A stretch of DNA of 64,000 nt from contig NZ_AP025518.1 in assembly GCF_022179545.1 (NCBI RefSeq), positions 4,650,001 through 4,714,000 on the forward strand. Reading direction: 5' to 3'. The DNA comes from Mycolicibacterium fortuitum subsp. fortuitum. GTDB lineage: Bacteria; Actinomycetota; Actinomycetes; Mycobacteriales; Mycobacteriaceae. Below, one piece after another: positions 16,157 to 26,704 of the stretch (its first letter is position 1; each line of letters opens with the position of its first letter). The translations under genes were made by a program, and so were the position numbers. Under the pieces are notes generated by a model. It ran no database searches. It was not told the origin of the DNA and saw only the letters and a list, made by a program, of their open reading frames with translations.

Positions 16157-17785
16157 TCAGACCTCCATGTGCGGGTAGGTGTGCTTGGTGGGCGGCACGA
16201 ACGTCTCCTTGATGGAGCGGGCCGAGGTCCAGCGCAGCAGGTTCAATGCGGAGCCGGCCTTGTCGTTGGTGCCCGAGGCCCGCGATCCGCCGAAGGGCTG
16301 CTGCCCGACGACGGCACCGGTCGGCTTGTCGTTGATGTAGAAGTTGCCCGCGGCGTTCCGCAGCCGGTCGGCGGCGGTGTGCACTGCGGCGCGGTCGTCG
16401 GCGATCACCGCGCCGGTCAGGGCGTAGCGGGCGCCGGTATCGACGACGTCGAGGATGCGCTCGTACTCGGCGTCGGGGTAGACGTGCACGGCCAGGATGG
16501 GGCCGAAGTACTCGGTGGAGAAGGCCTCGTCGGTCGGGTCGTCGGAGAGCAGCACGGTGGGCCGCACGAAATAGCCTTCACTGTCGTCATATTCACCGCC
16601 GGCGGCGATGGTGACACCTGCGGCACCCTTGGCTCGTTCGATCGCCGCGACGTTCTTGGCGTAGGCGCGTTCGTCGATCACCGCACCGCCGTAGTTGGTC
16701 AGGTCGGTGACGTCGCCGTATTCGAGGTCCGATGTGGCCGAGAGGAAGTCGTCGCCCATCTGGTGCCACACTGAGCGCGGGATGAAGGCCCGCGACGCGG
16801 CCGAGCACTTCTGCCCCTGGTAATCAAAGGCGCCGCGGATCAGCGCGGTACGCAGGACATCCGGGCGGGCCGAGGTATGCGCGACGACGAAGTCCTTGCC
16901 GCCGGTTTCGCCGACCAGTCGCGGATAGGTGTGGTAGTTGCCGATGTTCGCGCCGACCTCGCGCCACAGGTGCTGGAAGGTGGCAGTCGATCCGGTGAAG
17001 TGAATGCCGGCCAGTCGCGGATCTGCCAGGGCCACATCCGAAACCGCGACCCCGTCACCGGTCACGAGGTTGATCACCCCGGGCGGGAGTCCGGCAGCTT
17101 CGAGCAGCTGCATCGTCAGGTAGGCCGCGAAGGTCTGGGTGGGTGAGGGCTTCCACACCACGGTGTTGCCCATCAAGGCCGGCGCGGTGGGCAGGTTCCC
17201 GGCGATCGCAGTGAAGTTGAACGGTGTGATCGCGTAGACGAAGCCTTCGAGCGGCCGATGGTCGGTACGGTTCCACACACCCGGGCTGCTGATGGGCTGT
17301 TGCGCCAGGATTTGGCGGGCGAACTCGACGTTGAACCGCCAGAAGTCGATCAGCTCGCACGGGGCGTCGATCTCGGCCTGATAGGCGGTCTTGGACTGGC
17401 CGAGCATGGTCGCCGCGGCGATCTTCTCCCGCCACGGCCCGGACAGCAGGTCGGCCGCGCGCAGGAACACCGCGGCACGTTCGTCGAACGGCATCCGGGC
17501 CCAGTCGGCCTTGGCGTCCAGTGCGGCGTCGATGGCGGACCTGGCGTCGGAGTGCTCGGCGTTGGTCAGGGTCCCCAGCTTCGCGCTGTGGCGATGTGGT
17601 TGTACGACGTCGAAGCGGGCGCCGCCGCCCATGGTGTGTTTGCCGCCGATGACGTGCGGCAGGTCGATCGGGGCACCGGCGAGCTCGTCGAGCGCGGTGG
17701 CCAGACGCGCGCGTTCGGCCGAGCCGGGTGCGTAGTCATGAACCGGCTCGTTGGCCGGCAACGGCACGTTGGTGATGGCATCCAT
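16157..17785 (-). CDS. pruA: L-glutamate gamma-semialdehyde (P5C) dehydrogenase
   Basis: A 542-residue aldehyde dehydrogenase matching Rv1187 (rocA/pruA), converting glutamate semialdehyde to glutamate with NAD+. Visible are the nucleotide-binding KPSPTQT, the general base in LVGETGGKDF, the catalytic Cys in GQKCSAASR and the C-terminal substrate loop GGSRASGTNDKAGS that separates P5C dehydrogenases from general ALDHs. It heads the operon with pruB and is divergent from the PucR-type regulator. Confidence 0.95.
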   Translation of the reverse strand: MDAITNVPLPANEPVHDYAPGSAERARLATALDELAGAPIDLPHVIGGKHTMGGGARFDVVQPHRHSAKLGTLTNAEHSDARSAIDAALDAKADWARMPFDERAAVFLRAADLLSGPWREKIAAATMLGQSKTAYQAEIDAPCELIDFWRFNVEFARQILAQQPISSPGVWNRTDHRPLEGFVYAITPFNFTAIAGNLPTAPALMGNTVVWKPSPTQTFAAYLTMQLLEAAGLPPGVINLVTGDGVAVSDVALADPRLAGIHFTGSTATFQHLWREVGANIGNYHTYPRLVGETGGKDFVVAHTSARPDVLRTALIRGAFDYQGQKCSAASRAFIPRSVWHQMGDDFLSATSDLEYGDVTDLTNYGGAVIDERAYAKNVAAIERAKGAAGVTIAAGGEYDDSEGYFVRPTVLLSDDPTDEAFSTEYFGPILAVHVYPDAEYERILDVVDTGARYALTGAVIADDRAAVHTAADRLRNAAGNFYINDKPTGAVVGQQPFGGSRASGTNDKAGSALNLLRWTSARSIKETFVPPTKHTYPHMEV

Positions 17786-17831
17786 GACTCAAGAATCCCT
17801 GACGTGACCCACGCAACATTTGTTTGTTCGG

Positions 17832-17860
17832 CCAAGGCTGTGAGCCTGGATCAGTAGAAT
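17832..17860. promoter_or_regulatory. pruC promoter and candidate operator in the pruA-pruC gap
   Basis: The sequence CCAAGGCTGTGAGCCTGG (17832-17849) is a near-palindrome (GGCT-GTG-AGCC core with flanking CCA/TGG). TAGAAT (17855-17860) is a -10 box eight bases before the pruC ATG, so pruC mRNA is probably leaderless. The PucR-family activator next to it is the obvious candidate to bind here. Confidence 0.4.
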
Positions 17861-17868
17861 CGAACAAC

Positions 17869-19440
17869 ATGCGCACGACCGGCGTCAGCCTGGGCCAACT
17901 GCTGTTGGCGCTGGATGCCACCCTGGTCCGGCTCGTTCAGGCGCCCCGCGGACTGGATCTGCCCGTGGCCTCGGCCGCGCTGATCGATTCCGACGATGTC
18001 CGTCTGGGTCTGGCCCCGTCCGCAGGCGCCGCAGACGTCTTCTTTCTGCTCGGGGTGTCCGAGGCCGACGCGCTGGGGTGGGTGGATCAGCAGGCCACAC
18101 GACGGGTGCCGACGGCGATCTTCATCAAGCAGCCGTCGGATGCGGTCGTCGAACGAGCGGTGACCGCGGGCACCGCCGTGGTCGCCGTCGATCCGCGGGC
18201 CCGGTGGGAACGGCTGTACCGATTGGTCAACCATGTCTTCGAGCACCACGGGGACGGTGCGCTGCACGATTCGGGTACCGACCTGTTCGGCCTGGCCCAG
18301 TCGGTGGCCGAGCGCACGCACGGCATGGTCAGCATCGAGGACGCCCAGTCACACGTGTTGGCCTATTCCGCCTCCAGCGATGAAGCCGATGACTTGCGTC
18401 GCCTGTCCATCCTCGGCCGGGCAGGTCCACCGGAGCACCTGGCCTGGATCGCCCAGTGGGGCATCTTCGATGCGCTGCGTTCCCGTCGGGAGGCGGTGCG
18501 GGTGGCTGAGCGCCCCGAACTCGGGCTGCGCCCCAGGCTGGCGATCGGCATCTTCACGCCCACGCCGGACGATCGCCGCGCCCCGGCCTTCGTCGGCACC
18601 ATCTGGGTGCAGCAGGGCAGCCGCCCGTTGGCCGAGGACGCCGAGGAGGTGTTGCGTGGCGCCGCGGTGTTGGCCGCGCGCATCATCGCGCGCCTGGCCG
18701 CCGCGCCGTCCACCCATGCCGCCCGGGTACAGGAACTGCTGGGGATGGGCGAGGAGCAGGCACCGGTCGAGGTGGAGTTGATCGCCCGCGAACTCGGTGT
18801 GGCAGTCGACGGGCGGGCTGCGGTCATCGGGTTCGACAGCGGCACCGCGGGCACCCGGATGGCCGATGTCCTGGCATTGAGCGCCAGCGCTTTTCGCCAT
18901 GACGCACAGATGGCTTCGGTGGGGTCGCGGGTATACGTGCTGTTCCCAAACACCGGTAAGGCGGTGACGTCGTGGGTTCGGGGCACCGTGGCATCGCTGC
19001 GCGCCGAGTTGGGGCTGCAGCTTCACGCGGTGGTCGCCAGTCCGGTGGCCGGGTTGGCCGGCGCCGCCGCGGCGCGCGCCGATGTGGATCGGGTGCTCGA
19101 CACTGCCGAGCGTCATCCCGGAACGCTGGCCGAAGTCACCTCATTGGCCGAGGCGCGCACCACTGTGCTGCTCGACGAGATCGTCACCGCCATCGCCGCC
19201 GACGAGCGGCTGATCGATCCGAGAGTGCGGACGTTGCGGGCCGACGAACCGGTTCTCGCCGAAACTCTCGGCGTGTACCTGGACTGTTTCGGTGACGTGG
19301 CCGCGGCCGCGCAGCACCTGCACGTACACCCCAACACCGTCCGCTACCGGATCCGCCGGGTCGAGCAGCTGCTCGCGGCCTCTCTCAATGATGCCGACGT
19401 CCGGCTGCTACTCGCGTTGAGTCTGCGTGCCACAGCATGA
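17869..19440 (+). CDS. pruC: PucR-family transcriptional regulator of proline catabolism
   Basis: A 523-residue protein homologous in position and layout to Rv1186c (PruC), which activates the proline genes in mycobacteria. It has an N-terminal PucR ligand domain (about 1-140), a central GGDEF-like/CdaR region, and a C-terminal PucR helix-turn-helix (ETLGVYLDCFGDVAAAAQHL, VHPNTVRYRIRRVEQLL). The ATG at 17869 is preferred over an upstream in-frame ATG because the -10 box TAGAAT would otherwise lie inside the gene. It is divergent from pruAB. Confidence 0.88.
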   Translation: MRTTGVSLGQLLLALDATLVRLVQAPRGLDLPVASAALIDSDDVRLGLAPSAGAADVFFLLGVSEADALGWVDQQATRRVPTAIFIKQPSDAVVERAVTAGTAVVAVDPRARWERLYRLVNHVFEHHGDGALHDSGTDLFGLAQSVAERTHGMVSIEDAQSHVLAYSASSDEADDLRRLSILGRAGPPEHLAWIAQWGIFDALRSRREAVRVAERPELGLRPRLAIGIFTPTPDDRRAPAFVGTIWVQQGSRPLAEDAEEVLRGAAVLAARIIARLAAAPSTHAARVQELLGMGEEQAPVEVELIARELGVAVDGRAAVIGFDSGTAGTRMADVLALSASAFRHDAQMASVGSRVYVLFPNTGKAVTSWVRGTVASLRAELGLQLHAVVASPVAGLAGAAAARADVDRVLDTAERHPGTLAEVTSLAEARTTVLLDEIVTAIAADERLIDPRVRTLRADEPVLAETLGVYLDCFGDVAAAAQHLHVHPNTVRYRIRRVEQLLAASLNDADVRLLLALSLRATA

Positions 19441-19520
19441 GGTCTGTCCATCGTTCGGTTGACAGCCGAATCAGCCGTGAAGTCGTCGCGCGCCGGCGCC
19501 CGGAGAGGCACGGTAGAGCC

Positions 19521-21005
19521 ATGACTACCGAAGCGGTGCAGCAGGAGTCCGAACATCCGTTTCTGAGCGGGAACTTCGCACCGGTGCACGACGAGGTCAC
19601 CGTCACCGACCTCACGGTCACCGGGACCATTCCGGACTACCTCGACGGTCGCTACCTGCGCACCGGACCCAACCCGCTGCGGGCTCCCGACCCGAAACGC
19701 CACCACTGGTTTCTGGGCGACGGTATGGCACACGGAATCCGGCTGCGCGACGGCGCGGCGTCCTGGTACCGCAACCGCTGGGTGCGCTCGTCGTCGGTCG
19801 CACGTCAGCTCGGCGAGAGGTGGGCCGGCGGAGCCCACACGGGCGGCTTCGACTTCCCCGCCAATACGAACATCATCGGCCACGCCGGCAAGACCCTGGT
19901 GATCACAGAGGCGGGCGCGCGCCCCTATGAGCTCACCGAGGAACTCGACACGGTGGGCCCGTCCGATTTCTGCGGGACGCTGTTCGGCGGATTCACCGCA
20001 CACCCCAAGCACGATCCGAAAACCGGTGAACTACACGCTGTTTCATACAATCCGCTACGTGGCAACCTGGTGACCTACACCGTCACCGGCGTGGACGGCA
20101 GAGTGCGGCGAACCGTCGACGTCGCCGTGCGTGCGAACACGATGATGCACGACTTCAGCTTGACCGAGAACTATGTGGTGATCTACGACCTTCCGGTACT
20201 GCTGGATCTGACGACGATGGTCAAGAGCGCGCCCGCTCGGGCCGCGGCGCGACGGTTGACCGGGTTCGCGGCGCGGCACGCGGCACCGGACTTCGTCCTG
20301 CGGGCGGCGATGCGCGGATCCGAACGTGCCGCGCTGCCGACGACGTCCATGCCCTACCGGTGGACGCCAGAGTACGGCGCGCGTCTCGGGGTGCTGCCCC
20401 GTGAGGGCTCGGCCGGCGACATCCGGTGGTTCGATATCCCGCCGTGCTACGTGTTCCACGCCCTCAACGGGTATGACCAGACCGGGCCTGACGGCGAACA
20501 GGTTGTGCTCGACGTCGTCCGGCATCCTGAGGTGTTCACTACTGGAGACCGGTTGTTCACCGACTCGATCACGTTGGACCGCTGGACCATTGACCTGCAC
20601 ACCGGCAGGGTGCGCGAGCACCGGCTCCATGACGAGGTTCAGGAGTTTCCCCGCATCGACGATCGGCTCACCGGGCGGCAGCACCGGTACGGCTACACCG
20701 TCGCCCTGCCGTCGGATCCGGACGCGGCACCGGCTGCCATCTTGCGCCACGACCTGCGCAACGGCACCGCAGACCGGATCGACTTCGGGGCCGGGCGCGA
20801 ACCCGGCGAGTTCGTCTTCGTCCCGTCCGGACCGGACGCCGACGAGAACGACGGGGTGGTGATGGGATTCGTGTACGACCGCGCCGAGAACCGTAGTGAT
20901 CTCGTACTACTCGACGGGCAGACTTTGGCACCCGTTGCCACCGTGCACATTCCGGTTCGCGTTCCGCACGGCTTCCACGGCAATTGGGTCCCTTCGGACC
21001 GTTAA
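19521..21005 (+). CDS. Carotenoid cleavage oxygenase family protein
   Basis: A 494-residue seven-bladed propeller enzyme of the carotenoid/stilbene oxygenase family (RPE65/CCD), which cleaves a conjugated double bond with non-haem iron held by four His. Family features include YLRTGPNPL near the N-terminus, GMAHGIRLRDG, HPKHDPKTGELHAVSYNP (iron His), MHDFSLTENYVV (iron His), FHALNGYDQ and the C-terminal VPHGFHGNWVP (iron His). The ATG at 19521 gives MTTEAVQQESEHPFLSGNFAPV, a usual start. It is followed after nine bases by a two-component system. Substrate could be a carotenoid or an aromatic olefin such as a lignostilbene. Confidence 0.85.
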   Translation: MTTEAVQQESEHPFLSGNFAPVHDEVTVTDLTVTGTIPDYLDGRYLRTGPNPLRAPDPKRHHWFLGDGMAHGIRLRDGAASWYRNRWVRSSSVARQLGERWAGGAHTGGFDFPANTNIIGHAGKTLVITEAGARPYELTEELDTVGPSDFCGTLFGGFTAHPKHDPKTGELHAVSYNPLRGNLVTYTVTGVDGRVRRTVDVAVRANTMMHDFSLTENYVVIYDLPVLLDLTTMVKSAPARAAARRLTGFAARHAAPDFVLRAAMRGSERAALPTTSMPYRWTPEYGARLGVLPREGSAGDIRWFDIPPCYVFHALNGYDQTGPDGEQVVLDVVRHPEVFTTGDRLFTDSITLDRWTIDLHTGRVREHRLHDEVQEFPRIDDRLTGRQHRYGYTVALPSDPDAAPAAILRHDLRNGTADRIDFGAGREPGEFVFVPSGPDADENDGVVMGFVYDRAENRSDLVLLDGQTLAPVATVHIPVRVPHGFHGNWVPSDR

Positions 21006-21014
21006 CATCATCAG

Positions 21015-22223
21015 ATGACCGATACCGGTCGAGCTACAACAGGTGCCCGGCGTGAGCCGTCGGACTGGCACTGGATGTGGGAGACCTACGTCTGTGCTCT
21101 ATGCGTCGCGGCCATCGTCGCCGTGGTGCTGTTGCGACGTACGTTCGGCGGTAACCTGCCTGTTGCCTGTACCGCGCTCGCAGCCATGGTTGGGCTCGTT
21201 CTGATATTCGGCCGCAACATCATTCGCGAGGCAGATCCGATGGCCGGACCGGTGCGGGCAAGCACGGCGGCCTTCGTATCGGCTGCCATCGGGCTGTGGC
21301 TGATCGCGATCGTCGCGGCGGCGCCGGCCGTCGCAGCGATCCCGGCGTTGTATCCGCTGATCTTCGCCACGCTGCCGCTCACCGTCGCCTTGGTCTTGAC
21401 CTTCGCAGTGACCCTGGTGCCGTTGGCCCTCGCGGTGGCGACCCACGGGCTGGGCTGGCCGAGCCTGCCCGCGGTGGCGGCAGTGACGCTCGTCGGTGCC
21501 GTGGCCGCACCGATCATCGGTACCACCATCATGACCACCATGCGCCAGCGCCAGCAGTTGGTCGAGACAGTCGCCGACCTCGCGGCCAGCCGCGCAGAAA
21601 CGGCCCGGCTGTCGCGGGAGGCCGGCGTGGCCGCCGAGCGGGAGCGGCTGGCCCGCGAGATCCACGACACCCTGGCGCAGGGGTTCACCAGCATCGTGGC
21701 GCTAGCACAGGCCGTTCAGGCCGAAAGCGATTCCGACCCGGCTGCGGCCGCCCGGCACGTGGAACTCATCCGTAACACCGCACGTGACAACCTGGCCGAG
21801 GCCCGCACCATGGTCACCCGCCTCACCCCGGCCGCGCTGGAGCAGGGCTCGTTGTCTGCCGCCCTGCGCCGACAGTGCGAGCGCCTGGCCGCCGAGACCG
21901 GCATCGCCGTCGAGGTAGATATCGACGACGATCTACCGCCGCTGCGCATGGCCACCGATGTGGTCTTGTTGCGCAGCGCGCAGGAGGCGATGACGAACGT
22001 GCGCCGTCATTCCCGGGCCAGTGAACTCCATGTCCGACTGCAGCCCGCCCCGGGTGGCGTGCGACTTTCCCTGTCCGACAACGGTATCGGGCTGCGCCCC
22101 GATCACGTCGACGGCTTCGGCCTGCGTGGCATCCAGGCCCGCCTGGACCAGGTGGGCGGCACGCTGACACTGTCGGTGCCCGACGGCGGCGGCGTGCGGG
22201 TGGTGGTGGCGGTGCCGGCATGA
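21015..22223 (+). CDS. NarL-type sensor histidine kinase
   Basis: A 402-residue membrane kinase. Four to six membrane segments lie between residues ~25 and 175 with almost no extracytoplasmic loop, so the signal is probably sensed within or near the membrane. A coiled-coil leads into the HisKA_3 motif RERLAREIHDTLAQG with phospho-acceptor His217, and the C-terminal HATPase has DNGIGL and GFGLRGI. The TGA overlaps the ATG of the response regulator by four bases, making a coupled pair. The gene begins nine bases after the carotenoid oxygenase. Confidence 0.9.
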   Translation: MTDTGRATTGARREPSDWHWMWETYVCALCVAAIVAVVLLRRTFGGNLPVACTALAAMVGLVLIFGRNIIREADPMAGPVRASTAAFVSAAIGLWLIAIVAAAPAVAAIPALYPLIFATLPLTVALVLTFAVTLVPLALAVATHGLGWPSLPAVAAVTLVGAVAAPIIGTTIMTTMRQRQQLVETVADLAASRAETARLSREAGVAAERERLAREIHDTLAQGFTSIVALAQAVQAESDSDPAAAARHVELIRNTARDNLAEARTMVTRLTPAALEQGSLSAALRRQCERLAAETGIAVEVDIDDDLPPLRMATDVVLLRSAQEAMTNVRRHSRASELHVRLQPAPGGVRLSLSDNGIGLRPDHVDGFGLRGIQARLDQVGGTLTLSVPDGGGVRVVVAVPA

Positions 22224-22837
22224 CCACAGTGCTGCTGGTAGATGATCATCCGGTGGTCCGTGAAGGCCTGCGCGGCATGATCGATGCCGAGGACGACCTG
22301 ACGGTGATCGGTGAGGCCGGTTCCGGGGCCGAGGCGATCGGACTGGCCGGCTCGCTGCGACCCGACGTCATCTTGATGGATCTGCGGATGCCCGGCATCG
22401 ACGGCGTCGCCGCCACCGCTCAGATCCTGGCCGACAATCCGTCGATCCGCATCGTCGTGGTCACTACCTATGAGAGCGACACCGACATCCTTCGCGCGGT
22501 CGAGGCCGGCGCCACGGGCTATCTGCTGAAGGACGCGTCCCGCGCCGAGTTGGCCCGCGCGGTGCGCGACGCCGCCCGGGGCAAGACCGTGCTGGCTCCG
22601 GGCGTCGCCGATCGATTGGTGAACGCTGTCCGCGCGCCGGCGGTGACACTGTCGGTGCGCGAAGTCGAGGTGCTGGCGTTGGTGGCCACGGGTGCCACCA
22701 ACGCCGATGTCGGCCGTGCCCTGCACATCAGCGAGGCCACCGTGAAGACGCATCTGCTGCGGGCGTTCCACAAACTCGGCGTGTCCGACCGTACGGCGGC
22801 CGTCACCACGGCGATGTCGCTGGGATTGCTGGGCTGA
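22220..22837 (+). CDS. NarL/FixJ response regulator
   Basis: A 205-residue two-domain regulator. The receiver has Asp8/Asp9 (LVDDHPVVREGL), phospho-acceptor Asp54 (ILMDLRMPG), Thr82 and Lys104 (YLLKDA). The LuxR HTH begins at LSVREVEVLALV and contains NADVGRALHISEATVKTHL. Translation is coupled to the kinase. The target genes are not known; the carotenoid oxygenase upstream in the same run is the first candidate. Confidence 0.92.
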   Translation: MTTVLLVDDHPVVREGLRGMIDAEDDLTVIGEAGSGAEAIGLAGSLRPDVILMDLRMPGIDGVAATAQILADNPSIRIVVVTTYESDTDILRAVEAGATGYLLKDASRAELARAVRDAARGKTVLAPGVADRLVNAVRAPAVTLSVREVEVLALVATGATNADVGRALHISEATVKTHLLRAFHKLGVSDRTAAVTTAMSLGLLG

Positions 22838-22843
22838 GCCTTC

Positions 22844-23944
22844 TCACGCCAGCCGCTGGACGGCAGCGGCGATGCGCTCATCGGTCGCGGTCAGCGCAAC
22901 GCGAACGTACTGCGCCCCAGCCGGACCGTAGAACTCGCCCGGGGCCACCAGGATGCCGCGCTCGGCCAGCCACTTGACGGTGTCGCGGCACGGCTCACCA
23001 CGGGTGGCCCACAGGTACAGGCCGGCCTCGGAGTGCTCGATGGTGAACCCGGCCGCCTGCAGGGCGGGCAGCAGCTCGGCCCGGCGCTTCGCGTACCGCT
23101 CGCGTTGCACCACTTCGTGCTCGTCGTCGTCGAGGGCGGCGACCATGGCAGCCTGTACCGCCGTCGGCACCATCATCCCGGCGTGCTTGCGGACCGCGAG
23201 CAGTTCGGCGACGACGGCGGGGTCACCGGCGACGAACCCGGCGCGATAACCGGCCAGTGAGGAGGTCTTGGACAGTGAGTGCACGGCGAGCAGTCCGGTG
23301 TGGTCACCGTCGCAGACCGCCGGATGCAGGACGCTGAGCGGCTCGGCTTCCCAGGACAGACCCAGGTAGCACTCGTCGGAGGCGATGAGCACTCCGCGGT
23401 CGCGCGCCCAGGACACCACCTTGCGGAGGTGGTCCAGCGGCAGCACCTTCCCCGTAGGGTTGCTCGGGGAGTTCAGGTAGATCAATGCGGGACGCTGCGG
23501 ACCCAGCTGGGTCAGTGAATCAGCGCGCAGCACCTGCGCCCCGGCCAGCAAGGCGCCGACCTCGTACGTGGGGTAGGCCAGCTCGGGGACGACGACGGCA
23601 TCGCCGGGGCCGATCGCCAGCAGCGTCGGCAGCCAGGCGATCAGCTCTTTGGTGCCGATCACCGGCAGCACCGCATCCGGTGCCAGGCCGGTGATGCCGT
23701 ACCGGCGACGCAGTGCCGCTTCGGCCGAGGCGCGCAGTGCCGGAGTTCCGGCCGTCGTCGGGTAGCCGGGAGCCGAACTGGCGGCGGCCAGTGCCTCCCG
23801 GATCACCGGCGCCACCGGGTCTACCGGAGTACCTACCGAAAGGTCGACGATTCCGTCGGGGTGCGAACGGGCCAGTGCCGTGACGTCGGCCAGGGTGTCC
23901 CAGGGGAACTCTGGCAGTACCGCCGAACGACGCTGTCGCACCAC
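22844..23944 (-). CDS. dapC: N-succinyldiaminopimelate aminotransferase
   Basis: A 366-residue class I PLP aminotransferase of the Rv1178/DapC type, catalysing the step between DapD and DapE. PLP features include SPSNPTGKVLP, the Schiff-base Lys in HSLSKTSSLAGYRAGF, and an Arg near the C-terminus (YVRVALTATDERI). It is 29 bases downstream of the fdxC stop on the same strand, the same order as fdxC-dapC in M. tuberculosis. Confidence 0.92.
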   Translation of the reverse strand: MVRQRRSAVLPEFPWDTLADVTALARSHPDGIVDLSVGTPVDPVAPVIREALAAASSAPGYPTTAGTPALRASAEAALRRRYGITGLAPDAVLPVIGTKELIAWLPTLLAIGPGDAVVVPELAYPTYEVGALLAGAQVLRADSLTQLGPQRPALIYLNSPSNPTGKVLPLDHLRKVVSWARDRGVLIASDECYLGLSWEAEPLSVLHPAVCDGDHTGLLAVHSLSKTSSLAGYRAGFVAGDPAVVAELLAVRKHAGMMVPTAVQAAMVAALDDDEHEVVQRERYAKRRAELLPALQAAGFTIEHSEAGLYLWATRGEPCRDTVKWLAERGILVAPGEFYGPAGAQYVRVALTATDERIAAAVQRLA

Positions 23945-23973
23945 GTCAGTCTCGAAGCCGGATCCGACCGTGC

Positions 23974-24297
23974 TCAGTCCTCGGCCTTGGCCGGCAGGTC
24001 CTTGATCACCTGCGGATCGTTGTCGGTCTGGCCGACCTTGGAGGCGCCGCCGGGCGAGCCCAGCTCGGAGAAGAAGTCAGCGTTGGCCTGCGCGTAGCTG
24101 CTCCACTGGTCGGGCACGTCATCTTCGTAGTAGATGGCCTCGACCGGGCAGACCGGTTCGCACGCGCCGCAGTCCACACACTCGTCGGGGTGGATGTACA
24201 GCATGCGGGCACCCTCGTAGATGCAATCGACCGGGCATTCCTCGATACATGCCTTGTCTTTGACGTCGACGCAGGGTTCGGCAATGACGTACGTCAC
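23974..24297 (-). CDS. fdxC: Seven-iron ferredoxin
   Basis: A 107-residue 7Fe ferredoxin with Cys9, 17, 21 and 25 and Cys40, 43, 46 and 50 giving a [3Fe-4S] and a [4Fe-4S] cluster. The GTG at 24297 is chosen because AGGAGAG lies just upstream and the protein begins with the usual TYVIAEPCVD. The tail (about residues 60-107) is Ser/Ala/Asp-rich. It is followed by dapC, matching Rv1177-Rv1178. A close paralogue is encoded at 31053-31397. Confidence 0.95.
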   Translation of the reverse strand: MTYVIAEPCVDVKDKACIEECPVDCIYEGARMLYIHPDECVDCGACEPVCPVEAIYYEDDVPDQWSSYAQANADFFSELGSPGGASKVGQTDNDPQVIKDLPAKAED

Positions 24298-24523
24298 TGA
24301 TGTCTCTCCTGTCCAGTGGGCTGCTGGGCTCGGTGGTCGGGACTCTGATGAGTTCGACGTCACAGTATGCGTTGCCCATACTTGGACGCTTGTCTCAGTG
24401 TGCCCTAACTTCACGCGCCATCCGGTTGAGGGTCGCGCGCAGTAAGTGATACTAGCCGTTGCAGATACACCTCGCCTAGCCGCCTGACCGATTCCTTCGA
24501 ACCCACCGAAATCAGTCAATTAG

Positions 24524-26575
<2,052 letters not shown>

Positions 26576-26704
26576 GCTGCGCTGCGCGAACTTTCCGAAA
26601 AGCCCGCAATGACGCTGCCCCGTCGGTATTTTTGACCCCGTCGAAGATTCCGCACGTGCGGGTTCAGATGCCGCCCGCACCCATGTGGTGGGGGGAGCAA
26701 GCGC

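Noticed and set aside
21015..22837. NarS/NarL nitrate-sensing pair for the nar operon
   Set aside because: The kinase has no extracytoplasmic nitrate-sensing loop and the genes lie 32 kb from nar beside a carotenoid oxygenase.
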